In this document: positions 5,638 through 13,139 of the stretch, one piece after another
Numbering within the stretch: the stretch's first letter is position 1
Layout of the letters: every line of letters begins with the position of its first letter
Origin: an uncultured Eubacteriales bacterium
Lineage (GTDB): Bacteria > Bacillota > Clostridia > Oscillospirales > CAG-272
Reading direction: 5' to 3'
Assembly (NCBI GenBank): GCA_934378145.1
Contig: CAKXXW010000042.1
Location: 1-13,307, forward strand
Length of the DNA stretch: 13,307 bases
Made by a program: the position numbers and the translations under genes
Notes under the pieces: generated by a model
What the model was told of the DNA's origin: nothing
Seen by the model: only the letters and a program-made list of their open reading frames with translations
The model's database searches: none

Positions 5638-7215
5638 ATGAAACGATCTGAAACCGTCGGTGCGGACCGAAAGGCCGTCGCCGGCGTTACCCCTTCTGCA
5701 AATGCAAAATCCCCCGCCGACGCAAAGCCCGTTCCCGAGCTGCTGCGTCGCGTAAGGGCGTTCTGCTCCGGCGTCCCGTTTATGCTTCTGACCTTCCTCG
5801 CCGCCACCCTCGTCATCTCGCTCGGCATAGAGGTTCCCGGCGCCGTCTTCTTCGTCCTTCTCATCTCGGCTCTGCTCATCATATGCGATGACCTCATGGT
5901 GCTGCTCTTTCCCATCCTTTCAGCCTGCATCGCCATGCTCCAATGCTATGACTCCTTCAATACTTTTATAAAGCTCGCCTTTCTCGCGGTCATACCGGTC
6001 GGCGCGCTGATATTCCACTTCGTTTACTACAAGACCACCTTCAGGATCGGAAAGAGCTTTTCCGGTCTTGTTGCCGTCGCTGTGGCGGTGACCTTCGGCG
6101 GACTTTTTTCGATCCCCGTAAAGGAATATTTCAACCCGACGGCACTCTATTACACCGTGATGCTCGGCGTCGGCATGATCGGGATATATATGCTCGTCAA
6201 GTCGCAGTCAAGACATGGCGCGGAGCGGGGAGAGCGTTTCGTCTTCATCCTGTTCCTCATGGGAATGCTCGCATGCTTCCACACCGTCGAGATCTATGTC
6301 GAGTGCATGACGCAGGACGGCGCGGTCTGGGGAGCGGCGCGCGGACTTGAGCCGTCCTGCTGCGAACAGTTTGCAAACGGGATGACCTTCTCCGACTTTG
6401 CGGACGAATTCACGAAGTACGGTTTCTTCGGTTTCAATTCATCCTACTTTGCGGCAAGGCTCCAGCCCGGCAACAACCTCTCGACCTTCCTTCTCATCTC
6501 CATGCCGGCGGCGTTCTGGCTCTCCATGAAAAAGAGCAGGTTCTTCCTTCTCTCGGTTCCGGTCACGATCGTCTCGATAATCCTCGCGCGGTCACGCGGA
6601 GGCATCGTCATGGCGACTATCGAGCTTTTCTTCTGCCTTCTTCTTATGGCGGTCGGAGAAAAAAGGAATAAGGTCCTAAAAGGCATCTTCATCGGTGCGA
6701 CGGCGCTTTACAGCCTTACCGGGATAGTTCTCATAATAAAGTTCTCGCTCCCGGACAAAATAATAACCATTATCGCCGATCAGGTCGAGCCGAGAGCAAA
6801 GCTGCTCGTCCGCGCGCTCGAGGATTTCTCGGAAGCTCCCATATTCGGAAAGGGCCTCGGCAACACGGCAAACAGCGACCTCTATAACGGCAAGGCAGGT
6901 ACGCTTCCGTGGTATCATATGATGGTGCCGCAGATAATCGGAAGCATGGGTACGCTCGGACTCGCCGCCTATATATTCAGATTCGCGACGCAGGTACGGC
7001 TCGTATGGCAGAAGCGGAGCGTCATGACGGCGACGCTCGCGCTCTCGTACCTCGGACTGCTCCTTATGTCGCAGGTGAACCCCGGCGAATTCTGCCCATT
7101 GCCCTACGGGATGATCGCGACGCTCATCTTCATAATGATAGAAGAGGAACCCGACACCGAAGCCCGACGCAGGGGAAGATCGGCAAGGAGATCACGGCAC
7201 AGAAGGCACAGATAG
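5638..7215 (+). CDS. O-antigen ligase/Wzy polymerase-type membrane protein
   Basis: A 525-residue multi-pass membrane protein. I place the start at ATG 5638, not the in-frame GTG at 5581, because that GTG overlaps the promoter's -10 box and lacks a ribosome binding site, while GGAAGAG stands 9 bp before the ATG. A polar N-terminus (about 1-40) is followed by ten or more hydrophobic segments. Features typical of the Wzy_C/WaaL family: PGNNLSTFLL (from 277), an RSRGG motif (318-322) in a helix pair, FGKGLGN (403-409) in the large outer loop, and His427 ahead of a Gly-rich helix, where the family's conserved loop His is found. An earlier outer loop has adjacent cysteines (PSCCEQ). The C-terminus is a basic Arg/His tail. 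The likely job is polymerising or transferring lipid-linked polysaccharide at the outer face of the membrane. The dehydratase gene follows after 36 bp. Polymerase versus ligase cannot be decided here. Confidence 0.8.
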   Translation: MKRSETVGADRKAVAGVTPSANAKSPADAKPVPELLRRVRAFCSGVPFMLLTFLAATLVISLGIEVPGAVFFVLLISALLIICDDLMVLLFPILSACIAMLQCYDSFNTFIKLAFLAVIPVGALIFHFVYYKTTFRIGKSFSGLVAVAVAVTFGGLFSIPVKEYFNPTALYYTVMLGVGMIGIYMLVKSQSRHGAERGERFVFILFLMGMLACFHTVEIYVECMTQDGAVWGAARGLEPSCCEQFANGMTFSDFADEFTKYGFFGFNSSYFAARLQPGNNLSTFLLISMPAAFWLSMKKSRFFLLSVPVTIVSIILARSRGGIVMATIELFFCLLLMAVGEKRNKVLKGIFIGATALYSLTGIVLIIKFSLPDKIITIIADQVEPRAKLLVRALEDFSEAPIFGKGLGNTANSDLYNGKAGTLPWYHMMVPQIIGSMGTLGLAAYIFRFATQVRLVWQKRSVMTATLALSYLGLLLMSQVNPGEFCPLPYGMIATLIFIMIEEEPDTEARRRGRSARRSRHRRHR

Positions 7216-7251
7216 ACTCAGGAAAATTTTTATTTATCCGAGGATGTTAAA

Positions 7252-9126
7252 ATGGAAAACAAAGCAAAGGGAGGCAGAAGGAAATATCTTCTGCTGATAG
7301 ACTCTGCGATATTCTTTGCCGCCGCCCTTATAGTATTCATACTCGCAAAGCTCGCCCGCGGATCGGTCTTTGATGAAGCCTGGATGTTCGCGGAGGCTTG
7401 CGTGATAACCTTCATATTCGTCTCCGGCGCAAGGATCATCGGAAGAGCCTACACGATAGTGTGGAGATATTCCGACTCGGCGGCGTACATAAGGATGGTG
7501 CTGGCGGATATGCTCGGCGGAGCTATCGCGGTCTGCCTTATCCATGTCCTGCCCTTCATAGAGGTCAGCGCGTGGGTGAATATCCTGATCGTCGCGCTGT
7601 TCGATATAGCCTCGCTCGCCTCGCGCTTCTGCTACCGCATAATCTGCAAGAGAAAGAATGCCGGAAAGCATATCGCGGCCATCCCCGTCGCGATAATCGG
7701 CGCGGGTCAGACCGGAGCCATGCTCTATGACGAGCTTATGATGAACTGCCGCCTCTCCTGCCGCCCCGTGATGTTCGTCGACCGCGACGCCGACAAGGTC
7801 GGCAACACGGTGAAGGGGCTTCGCGTCTATGACGAGAACGATAGGCTGCCCGAGCTTTTTGAAACATACGGGGTAAAAGAGGTCATCATAGCCCTCCCGA
7901 ACCTCAGCGGAAGCGCGGTGAAGCAGCTGTTTGAGCGCTACTCGGCGCTCGGGTGCAAGGTAAAGATATACGACCTGCGCCTCTCGGACGGCGGCTCGGA
8001 GAATAACAGGCGCCCCGAGCTTCACGACCTGCGGATAGAGGACCTTCTCTTCCGCGACAGCATAAAGATCGACGACACCTTCGTGAAGGGTTACTATTCG
8101 GGAAAGACCGTCCTCGTCACGGGCGGCGGAGGTTCTATCGGCAGCGAGATCTGCCGCCAGATAGCAAGGCTCTCACCGAAAAAGCTCGTGATCTTCGATA
8201 TTTACGAAAACAACGCCTACGATATTCAGCAGGAGCTTCTCCGCACCTACGGCAAGGAGCTGAACCTTGATGTCGAGATAGGCTCGGTGCGCGACACGAA
8301 AAGGCTCGACGCGCTGTTTGACTATTACCGGCCCGATGTGGTCTTCCATGCCGCGGCGCATAAGCATGTCCCGCTCATGGAGCATAGCGCGTCGGAGGCT
8401 ATAAAGAACAATGTCATCGGGACATACAACACCGCGAACGCCGCGGAGAAATACGGGGTCGGGAAGTTCGTCCTTATCTCGACCGACAAGGCGGTCAACC
8501 CGACGAATGTGATGGGCGCGTCAAAGCGGCTCTGCGAGATGGTCATCCAGTGCAGGACCGACAGCGCGACCTCCTTTACCGCGGTAAGATTCGGAAATGT
8601 CCTCGGCAGTAACGGCTCGGTCATCCCGCTTTTCAAGAAGCAGATAGAGAAGGGCGGACCCGTCACCGTGACCGACAGGCGGATCTGCCGCTACTTCATG
8701 ACGATACCCGAGGCGTCGCAGCTCGTCCTTCAGGCGGGCGCGATGGCGAAACCCGGCGACCTTTTCGTTCTCGATATGGGCGAACCCGTGAAGATCGTCG
8801 ACCTTGCCGAAAATATGATAAGGCTCTCGGGACTCAGACCCTATGAAGACATAGATATAGTCGAGATAGGACTTCGCCCGGGCGAGAAGCTCTACGAGGA
8901 GCTGCTGATAAAGTCGGAAAAGACGACGAAAACGGCGAACAGGCTGATCTTTATCGAACACGACACGCCGAGAACGAGGGAAGAGATAGAAGGCATTATC
9001 TGCGGGCTTAAGGAAGCGATCGCGAATTCGCCTGCACCCGAATCGGCGGAGGGGATCCGGAGAGCGATCCGCCGCGCCGTCCCGACCTATAAGGACCCCG
9101 ACGAGGTAAATCTTGCGGTAAAGTAA
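7252..9126 (+). CDS. Membrane-bound nucleotide-sugar 4,6-dehydratase (WbpM/CapD/FlaA1 family)
   Basis: A 624-residue protein of the long, membrane-anchored type. Four hydrophobic helices (about 10-125) precede a first Rossmann-like domain with GAGQTG (150-155), then the catalytic short-chain dehydrogenase-type domain with the NAD(P)-binding TGGGGSIG (290-297). The active-site segment STDKAVNPTNVMGASKR (410-426) has Met421-x-x-x-Lys425 instead of the usual Tyr-x-x-x-Lys, a known feature of WbpM-type enzymes. RPGEKLYEELL near the C-terminus is also typical. The expected reaction is 4,6-dehydration of a UDP-N-acetylhexosamine (usually UDP-GlcNAc), the first step to deoxy-amino sugars of surface polysaccharide. 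GAGGA (7240-7244) stands 7 bp before the ATG. It lies 36 bp after the wzy-like gene with no terminator between, so the two are probably co-transcribed. The exact sugar is not readable from sequence. Confidence 0.92.
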   Translation: MENKAKGGRRKYLLLIDSAIFFAAALIVFILAKLARGSVFDEAWMFAEACVITFIFVSGARIIGRAYTIVWRYSDSAAYIRMVLADMLGGAIAVCLIHVLPFIEVSAWVNILIVALFDIASLASRFCYRIICKRKNAGKHIAAIPVAIIGAGQTGAMLYDELMMNCRLSCRPVMFVDRDADKVGNTVKGLRVYDENDRLPELFETYGVKEVIIALPNLSGSAVKQLFERYSALGCKVKIYDLRLSDGGSENNRRPELHDLRIEDLLFRDSIKIDDTFVKGYYSGKTVLVTGGGGSIGSEICRQIARLSPKKLVIFDIYENNAYDIQQELLRTYGKELNLDVEIGSVRDTKRLDALFDYYRPDVVFHAAAHKHVPLMEHSASEAIKNNVIGTYNTANAAEKYGVGKFVLISTDKAVNPTNVMGASKRLCEMVIQCRTDSATSFTAVRFGNVLGSNGSVIPLFKKQIEKGGPVTVTDRRICRYFMTIPEASQLVLQAGAMAKPGDLFVLDMGEPVKIVDLAENMIRLSGLRPYEDIDIVEIGLRPGEKLYEELLIKSEKTTKTANRLIFIEHDTPRTREEIEGIICGLKEAIANSPAPESAEGIRRAIRRAVPTYKDPDEVNLAVK

Positions 9127-9150
9127 AACAATGCCTTTATGCAGGAAAAC

Positions 9151-9240
9151 GGGAGACGGGAGATGCGGGAGACGCGACGGGGGACGCGGGGACTTTCTTC
9201 CAAGAAAGTCCCCGCATCTCCCGTCCTGCGTCTCCCGTCT
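9151..9240. repeat. Long imperfect hairpin of 9-bp units between the dehydratase and MATE genes
   Basis: Degenerate 9-bp units (CGGGAGATG, CGGGAGACG and similar) run up to a perfect 12-bp stem 9188-9199/9202-9213 with loop CC, and inverted copies of the units follow to 9240. The arms can pair over about 36 bp with few mismatches. This matches the outer end (tandem units plus hairpin) of repeats A-D, without the folded core. It lies in the only large gap of the plus-strand gene run and could act as an attenuator, transcript-stabilising hairpin or terminator; the following TGATTTTAA is a poor T-tract. Confidence 0.75.
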
Positions 9241-9264
9241 CTGATTTTAACGGAGGAAAATTTG

Positions 9265-10659
9265 ATGCGCGTCAATGCGAAAAAAACAGAACTCGAAAAA
9301 ATGACGACCGAATCGGTCTGGAAACTCGTCTTCCTCCTCTCGATCCCGACCGTCCTCAGTATGCTGATCTCCTCGGTCTATAATACCGCCGATACCTTCT
9401 TCGTCAGCAAGCTCGGCGACAGCGCGACCGGTGCCGTCGGCATAGTCTTCGCGCTTCAATCAATAATCCAGGCGTTCGGCTACGGCATCGGAATGGGCTG
9501 CGGAAGCCTTGTCTCAAGGCACCTCGGCGCCGGTGACCGCGAAAGCGCAAACAAATACGCCTCAAGCGCCGTCGCCGCGGCAGCAGCCGTCGGCGCAGTC
9601 ATCTGCGTGATAGGCTTCGCCGCGACCGACCCCATGCTCCGACTCTTCGGCTCGACCGAGACGATCCTCCCCCACGCGCGCGGGTATGCAAGGTTCATCC
9701 TTCTCGGCGCGCCGATAATGTCGGTCTCCTTCACCCTCAGCAACATCCTGCGGTCGGAGGGACACGCGACCTTCTCCATGATAGGTCTCACGGTCGGCGG
9801 ACTCATAAATATGGCGCTCGACCCCCTCTTTATCTTCACCTTCGGCTGCGGAGTCGCCGGCGCGGCTATGGCGACCGTCCTCAGCCAATTCATCAGCTTC
9901 ACGATTCTGCTCTGCTTCTTCCTTATGAAGAAGAGCTGCATCACCCTGTCTTTCGGAAGCATCAGCCGTAAGTTTTCCGATTATTCTCTCATAGTCCGCA
10001 CGGGGCTGCCGACCGTCTTCCGCCAAGGGCTCGGAAGCGTCGCGACGACCCTTCTCAACAACGGCGCGGGAATGTTCGGCGATCCGGCTATCGCCGCGGT
10101 CAGCATAGCGAGCAAGCTCTATATGCTCCTCCGCAGTCTCATAATCGGCGTCGGGCAGGGCTTCCAGCCGGTCGCCGGCTATAACTACGGCGCAAGGCTT
10201 TACGGTCGGGTCAAGAAGTCCTTCCTTGCCGCGACGGTGATCGGGAGCGCGGTCTCCTGCGCCTCGGCGCTCTGCATCCTGATCTTTCCGACGCAGATCA
10301 TGGGCTTTTTCAATCCGGAGACTCAGGCGACGGTCGACTTCGGCGTGCGGATGCTCCGCTTCCTCGGGCTCTCACTGCCCGTTCTCGCCTACTCGACCTT
10401 TGTGAATCAGCTCTACCAGAGCCTCGGGTATGTGAAGGGCGCGACCTTCCTCGCCTCCTGCCGTCAGGGGATCTTCTTCATCCCCCTGATACTTATCCTT
10501 CCGCGCGTTATAGGCGAAACGGGGATACAGATGTCGCAGGCGGCAGCCGACCTCCTCACCTTCGCCGTTTCGATCCCTTTCAACATATACTTTTTCCGTA
10601 TGCTCCCGCGAAATGACGGGGAAGAACCTCCCGCCCCCACAGCGAAAAAGAAAAATTAA
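9265..10659 (+). CDS. MATE-family efflux transporter
   Basis: A 464-residue, 12-helix transporter of the MATE family (MOP superfamily, closest in feel to MepA/NorM/DinF types), expected to exchange cationic drugs or metabolites for Na+ or H+ at the cytoplasmic membrane. Family-like segments include the opening IPTVLSMLISSVYNTADTFF, the repeat-half motif SNILRSEG, and GVGQGFQPVAGYNYGA in the second half. I use ATG 9265, preceded by GGAGG (9252-9256) at 8 bp. An upstream in-frame ATG at 9139 would translate the hairpin repeat and is rejected. Its stop codon overlaps the ribosome binding site of the next gene. Its place after polysaccharide genes invites a flippase (Wzx) role, since Wzx proteins are in the same superfamily, but nothing in the sequence shows that. 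Confidence 0.9.
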   Translation: MRVNAKKTELEKMTTESVWKLVFLLSIPTVLSMLISSVYNTADTFFVSKLGDSATGAVGIVFALQSIIQAFGYGIGMGCGSLVSRHLGAGDRESANKYASSAVAAAAAVGAVICVIGFAATDPMLRLFGSTETILPHARGYARFILLGAPIMSVSFTLSNILRSEGHATFSMIGLTVGGLINMALDPLFIFTFGCGVAGAAMATVLSQFISFTILLCFFLMKKSCITLSFGSISRKFSDYSLIVRTGLPTVFRQGLGSVATTLLNNGAGMFGDPAIAAVSIASKLYMLLRSLIIGVGQGFQPVAGYNYGARLYGRVKKSFLAATVIGSAVSCASALCILIFPTQIMGFFNPETQATVDFGVRMLRFLGLSLPVLAYSTFVNQLYQSLGYVKGATFLASCRQGIFFIPLILILPRVIGETGIQMSQAAADLLTFAVSIPFNIYFFRMLPRNDGEEPPAPTAKKKN

Positions 10660-10671
10660 GGAGTTGCTGTT

Positions 10672-11694
10672 ATGGACTCTTTTCAGCTTACAGACACTGC
10701 GGCTGCCGAAAGCGAAACTCTTCCGGCAGCCGAACCTTTACCTTTATCGACAGACAAGCCGCAGAAAAAAGAGAAAGGCGAATACAGCTATTCGCTGATC
10801 GCCGAAAACACGGCTGATTTTTTCGGAGGTTCAAGGCTCCGTCTCCTCGCGCGCCGTTCCGCCCGCATCACGGCGGGCGAGATACGCCTGAGCGAGGACC
10901 CGATAGAGACCGTGATCCCTTCCGAAGACGAGGCGGAAGAAGCGGACCCCGAAGAAGAAGCGTCGGAAGGGGAAGAGAAAGAAGAAGAAGAGGATCCCGA
11001 AGCCACCACCGAAGAGGATGAATACACGGACGAAGACGAATACTTCGATTACGAGTACCTCGATGATGAAGACGAGGACGAGGAGGATGAAGAGATCTCG
11101 GAAGAAGAGTTCGAAGCTCTTTTTGACTTCCTTTCAAAGGAGGATCCGCATGAGGACCTGCGCCTGGAAGAGGAGACGAAGTTTGAAGAGATCCTTGCCG
11201 CGGACGAAACAAAGAAGGATTGGGTCAGGGAATATTTCGCAAACTGCGAAAAGCTCGAAAAAACGGAGGACGAAACAGCAGGATGCTTCCTTCTGCGGCA
11301 GGCAAGAAAGATATGCCGCACCCTCGGCGTCAGGTTCCGCAAAGGAGGCATAGTGACCGACCCGTGCGGCGTTCCGCTCGAATCCGACGCGCTTCCGGCG
11401 GTCCTGCTTGCCTCGGCTGCGGCACTTCTCGGAACGACTGACCCCTGCGTGACCTTCTCCTTCGCCATCGTCGACGGCGAGCCGATAATAAAGCTCCTCC
11501 TTACCTCGAAAAAAGGAAAGGCGGACACCGAATTTTTCAACGGTATCCGCCACTATGTCGAAAGGACAGGTATTTATTTTTCAACCGCTCCTCATCCGCG
11601 CGGCTTTTTCGCCGAGATATGCGCCACCCGCACCGATCCCTCGTTGCTCGGTCTCAAGAGTCCGGTCGTCTTTTCCGTATGGGAAAATCGGTGA
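10672..11694 (+). CDS. Very acidic protein of unknown function, coupled to the MATE gene
   Basis: A 340-residue protein I do not recognise. AAGGAG (10658-10663) overlaps the MATE stop codon and stands 8 bp before the ATG, so the two genes are probably co-transcribed and translationally coupled. Three parts are visible: an N-terminal region (about 1-83) with a basic patch RLRLLARRSAR; a strongly acidic, low-complexity stretch (about 84-174) made mostly of Glu and Asp with several Tyr and Phe; and a folded-looking C-terminal domain (about 185-340) with regular helix-strand alternation and CFLLRQARKICRTLGV, LPAVLLASAAALLG and VTFSFAIVDGEPIIKLLL. No signal peptide or membrane helix is seen, so it is probably cytoplasmic. 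The C-terminal helix-hairpin pattern faintly recalls a degenerate histidine-kinase-type ATPase fold, but no N, G1 or G2 box is evident; this is a guess. The last 103 bp overlap an opposing small gene. No clear terminator follows. Confidence 0.8.
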   Translation: MDSFQLTDTAAAESETLPAAEPLPLSTDKPQKKEKGEYSYSLIAENTADFFGGSRLRLLARRSARITAGEIRLSEDPIETVIPSEDEAEEADPEEEASEGEEKEEEEDPEATTEEDEYTDEDEYFDYEYLDDEDEDEEDEEISEEEFEALFDFLSKEDPHEDLRLEEETKFEEILAADETKKDWVREYFANCEKLEKTEDETAGCFLLRQARKICRTLGVRFRKGGIVTDPCGVPLESDALPAVLLASAAALLGTTDPCVTFSFAIVDGEPIIKLLLTSKKGKADTEFFNGIRHYVERTGIYFSTAPHPRGFFAEICATRTDPSLLGLKSPVVFSVWENR

Positions 11695-11852
11695 GCCTTC
11701 GCCTTTTCGCTGTTTTTCCGGTTTTTCAGTGCAAGAAAGAGGCAGAAAACGCAAATGAGTATAGCAAGCACGATGATAAGGCAGTTGAGTATCGAGTCTA
11801 ATCTTCCGTCCGAAAGGACAAAGCCGCATGCAGCCTCAAGAGTCTTTATCAT
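11592..11852 (-). CDS. Probable small single-pass membrane protein
   Basis: An 86-residue frame on the minus strand. GGAGGG lies 8 bp before ATG 11852, which favours this start over the GTG at 11861. After a short N-terminus comes one hydrophobic helix (ILNCLIIVLAILICVFCLFL, about 24-43), then a basic, polar tail. Codon choice (CTT, ATA, GGA, TCG) resembles the neighbours. The last third lies antisense to the end of the acidic protein gene, so the C-terminal tail may be constrained by that overlap. It is 125 bp downstream of glf in the same direction and could be read from it or from its own promoter; no convincing promoter is seen. Function unknown. Confidence 0.5.
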   Translation of the reverse strand: MIKTLEAACGFVLSDGRLDSILNCLIIVLAILICVFCLFLALKNRKNSEKAKAHRFSHTEKTTGLLRPSNEGSVRVAHISAKKPRG

Positions 11853-11977
11853 ATACACCACCCTCCACGGAATTGTATGTATATGGTACGCCTCAAATAC
11901 AGCCGCAATATGTCTGTAATGTAAACTTTAATTTAAGGTTAGCATTTAAGAAATATTTACTGAGCGGGCGTTCATAA
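11853..11977. other. AT-rich spacer between glf and the small membrane protein gene
   Basis: It holds a near-palindrome AACTTTAATTTAAGGTT (11924-11940, one mismatched pair) and no hairpin-plus-T-run terminator. TTTACA on the minus strand is followed after about 18 bp by TGTATT, a weak promoter candidate for the small gene. Nothing stronger is seen. Confidence 0.4.
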
Positions 11978-13096
11978 TTAGAGTTCTTTTCGGCAGAGCG
12001 CAAGCGCCGAGGCTATGACGGCATCCATATCGTAGTATTTGTATTCGCCGAGCCTTCCGCCGAAGACCACGCCGTGTTCCTTTTCGGCAAGCACCCTGTA
12101 TTTCTCGTAAAGCAGGGTGTTTTTTTCATCGTTGACGGGGTAGTAAGGCTCGTCGCCCTTCTTCCACGCCGAGCTGTATTCGCGGCTGATGACCGTCGTC
12201 GGAAGCTCCTTGCCCTCGCTGTCAAGCCCGAATTCAAACCATTTATGCTCGATGATACGGGTGAAGGGCGTCTCTGCGTCGGTATAGTTGACGGCGGCGT
12301 TGCCCTGAAAGTTCGGGGTATCGAGCCTCTCTGTCTCGAAACGCACCGAGCGATACTGGAGGCACCCGAGCGAGTAGTCGAAGTAGGCATCGACGGCTCC
12401 GGTGTAGATTATCCTGTCGGCGACACTCACGAGCGAGGCGCGGTCGGCAAGGTAGTCGATACCGAGGCTCACATCGGCGCCCTCGAGCATACGCCCGACC
12501 ATATTCGTGTAGCCTCCGACCGGTATGCCCTGATAGCGCGCGTTGAAATAGTTGTTGTCGAAGGTGAACCGCACCGGCAGGCGGCGGATGATGAAGGCGG
12601 GAAGCTCGCGGCAGGGTCTGCCCCACTGCTTTTCGGTGTAACCCTTTATGAGCTTCTCGTAAATGTCGGTTCCGACGAGCGAGATCGCCTGCTCCTCAAG
12701 GTTCCGCGGCTCGCCGATCCCCGCGGCGCGGCGCTGGCTCTCGATCTTCTCGTAAGCCTGCTCGGGCGTGACGACACCCCACATCTTATTGAAGGTGTAC
12801 ATATTGAAGGGAAGGCTGTAAAGCTCGCCGTGATAGTTCGCGACCGGGCTGTTCGTGAAGCGGTTGAAGGTCGCAAAGCGGTTGACATAGTCCCAGACCT
12901 CGTCGCGGTTCGTGTGGAAGATGTGCGCGCCGTAGCGGTGGACATTTATGCCGTCGATCTGCTCGGTGTAGACATTTCCGGCAATGTGATCGCGGCGGTC
13001 GATGACGAGAACGCGCTTGCCGCGCCTCGCCGCCTCGCCCGCAAAGGTCGCACCGAAAAGTCCGGCGCCGACGACAAGATAATCATAGTGTTTCAT
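11978..13096 (-). CDS. glf: UDP-galactopyranose mutase
   Basis: A 372-residue flavoenzyme that interconverts UDP-galactopyranose and UDP-galactofuranose, supplying galactofuranose for surface polysaccharide in the cytoplasm. The FAD-binding motif GAGLFG (10-15) is followed by YGAHIFHT (55-62). The mobile-loop region carries YTEKQWG with Trp158. RFTFDNNYFNARYQGIPVGG follows, then NYTDAETPFTRIIEHK with Arg280, which matches the context of the essential arginine in characterised bacterial enzymes. GGRLGEYKYYDMD (347-359) is the C-terminal FAD-contacting segment. Length is normal for the family. The start is ATG 13096, matching family N-termini (MKHYDYLVVGAG), with AAAGGAA somewhat far upstream. 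A longer in-frame start at 13222 would read through the repeat and is rejected. No own promoter is evident between it and repeat D, so the repeat may lie in its leader. Confidence 0.96.
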   Translation of the reverse strand: MKHYDYLVVGAGLFGATFAGEAARRGKRVLVIDRRDHIAGNVYTEQIDGINVHRYGAHIFHTNRDEVWDYVNRFATFNRFTNSPVANYHGELYSLPFNMYTFNKMWGVVTPEQAYEKIESQRRAAGIGEPRNLEEQAISLVGTDIYEKLIKGYTEKQWGRPCRELPAFIIRRLPVRFTFDNNYFNARYQGIPVGGYTNMVGRMLEGADVSLGIDYLADRASLVSVADRIIYTGAVDAYFDYSLGCLQYRSVRFETERLDTPNFQGNAAVNYTDAETPFTRIIEHKWFEFGLDSEGKELPTTVISREYSSAWKKGDEPYYPVNDEKNTLLYEKYRVLAEKEHGVVFGGRLGEYKYYDMDAVIASALALCRKEL

Positions 13097-13139
13097 TTTT
13101 TGTTTCTGTTTCCTTTCTCGGATGTGATGGGGAGCGACA

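Noticed and set aside
9139..9264. Upstream ATG 9139 as the start of the MATE gene
   Set aside because: The extension translates the hairpin repeat, and ATG 9265 has GGAGG at good spacing and matches the family length.
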